Source: Selenomonadales bacterium 4137-cl
Lineage (GTDB): Bacteria > Bacillota > Negativicutes > Sporomusales > UBA7701
Assembly: GCA_032334055.1 (NCBI GenBank)
Contig: JAUOZS010000001.1
Location: 1,338,501 to 1,402,500, forward strand
Direction: 5' to 3'
DNA length: 64,000 bases
Under the pieces are notes generated by a model, which was given only the letters and a program-made list of their open reading frames with translations, was not told the origin of the DNA and searched no databases. This document shows positions 63,377 through 64,000 of this stretch, one piece after another. Made by a program: the position numbers and the translations under genes. How positions within the stretch are numbered: the first letter of the stretch is position 1; each line of letters starts with the position of its first letter.

Positions 63377-64000
63377 GTGGTGATAACGCGGACGACGATA
63401 CGGGCCGCACTGCTACTGTTTTTCGCCCTGCTGGCCGCATATTTCCTATGGTTGGTGCGCGGCGGCCTTTATCCTTTCATTATTGCATTTTTTCTTGCCT
63501 ATTTGCTCAACCCGGCGGTGGGGTACCTTGAGGGCAAAGGCATAAAGCGGGTTTGGGCAATCGCCTGGGTGTACGTCCTGCTGTTCGCGTGCCTGTTTGT
63601 GGTCGGTAGCTGGCTAATCCCGGTGCTGATTCGTGAATTGGAAGGTTTTGGCCAGGAATTGCCCGCGATGATAGCCAAGGGTGAAGAACTGGTCGTCGCC
63701 CTTCAGTCGCAATATCAGCAGTCCGCGCTGCCCCACTCGCTGCGCGCCGCTCTCGACAACGGCCTCACCACCCTCCAGGCGTCGCTGCAGTCGTTCGTCG
63801 CCGGCATTGTCGGCGGCATCATGCATATGCTAACTCACTTCATCGGTCTGGCGATAAGCCCGGTACTCGCTTTTTATCTCCTCCACGACTGGCATGAGCT
63901 GAGCGCGGCCGTACTCCGCACGCTGCCTGCCCGGTGGCGTCACGAAACTGTCCTCATCCTCCGTGACGTAGACGGCGTGCTGTCGGGAGTAATCCGTGGC
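63377..64000 (+). CDS. AI-2E-family transporter / permease, second copy, 3' end outside window
   Basis: The frame runs from GTG 63377 (or GTG 63380) to the right edge without a stop, 208 codons here. GAGGTGAG lies 5-8 nt upstream. An N-terminal helix pair (LLLFFALLAAYFLW, FIIAFFLAYLLNPAVGYLE) matches the first copy at 49845, followed by WAIAWVYVLLFACLFVVGSW and the amphipathic middle. A second set begins ISPVLAFYLLHDWHEL. Family: AI-2E transporter/PerM. The permease after mnmA and before alaS is a common Firmicute arrangement, so alaS may lie just outside. Confidence 0.82.
   Translation, partial: MVITRTTIRAALLLFFALLAAYFLWLVRGGLYPFIIAFFLAYLLNPAVGYLEGKGIKRVWAIAWVYVLLFACLFVVGSWLIPVLIRELEGFGQELPAMIAKGEELVVALQSQYQQSALPHSLRAALDNGLTTLQASLQSFVAGIVGGIMHMLTHFIGLAISPVLAFYLLHDWHELSAAVLRTLPARWRHETVLILRDVDGVLSGVIRG

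Overview
The window is a dense, GC-rich, almost mobile-element-free stretch of chromosome from an endospore-forming anaerobic Firmicute. Spore genes (an alpha/beta-type SASP, YunB, BofC-like, SpoIID-type) lie next to fermentative and anaerobic genes (two [FeFe]-hydrogenase-type proteins, PduL plus butyrate kinase, HemZ). My inference is a Negativicutes/Sporomusaceae-like bacterium, from gene content and order; no rRNA or other marker is present to settle it. No tRNA, rRNA, IS, prophage, CRISPR or defence island was seen.

Layout. 1-5.2 kb: end of a U32 peptidase-family gene, mutS2, a DUF2148 Fe-S protein. 5.2-8.9 kb: a convergent aminotransferase, a YbaB-like operon, and a cluster of tiny genes with sigma-K-type promoters, including three tandem 34-37-residue membrane peptides. 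8.9-18.6 kb: a class A PBP, tyrS, 5-oxoprolinase pxpBCA, SASP, yunB, a chemoreceptor. 18.6-23.5 kb: a five-gene hydrogenase operon with a PAS-containing hydrogenase-like sensor and a PP2C phosphatase, behind a Rex-like operator. 23.6-38.5 kb: yebC, bofC-like, pduL-buk, ruvCAB, queH, spoIID-like, queA-tgt-yajC, a folate gene, a phosphatase/P-loop/HD trio, and secD-secF. This matches the Bacillus yrbC-bofC-ruvAB-queA-tgt-yajC-secDF order. 38.5-46.4 kb: membrane proteins, an AAA+/VWA chelatase-like pair, lapA-like, recJ. 46.4-55.9 kb: relA, dtd, an MBL hydrolase, a structured intergenic element, an AI-2E-type permease, fur, hemZ, hisS, aspS. 55.9-64 kb: 6S RNA, a 30-codon frame with an in-frame UGA, threonine aldolase, rarA, an iscR-like gene, iscS, iscU, mnmA, three small unknowns, and the start of a second AI-2E-type permease. 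The aspS-6S-rarA-Rrf2-iscS-mnmA order is again the Bacillus arrangement.

How the genes work together. Three themes stand out. (i) Late sporulation: four units share an AC-(17 nt)-CATAnnnTA promoter geometry, as expected for mother-cell sigma-K. (ii) Redox balance: the hydrogenase operon pairs a catalytic-type enzyme with a hydrogenase-like sensor and a phosphatase, and has its own NADH-type (Rex-like) operator. (iii) tRNA and iron-sulfur housekeeping: queuosine genes, mnmA, isc genes and three tRNA ligases. The most novel-looking items are the tandem sigma-K-type peptides, the 30-codon frame with a CxxU-compatible UGA, the foldable element upstream of the 49.8 kb permease, and the AAA+/VWA pair with an unrecognised N-terminal domain.
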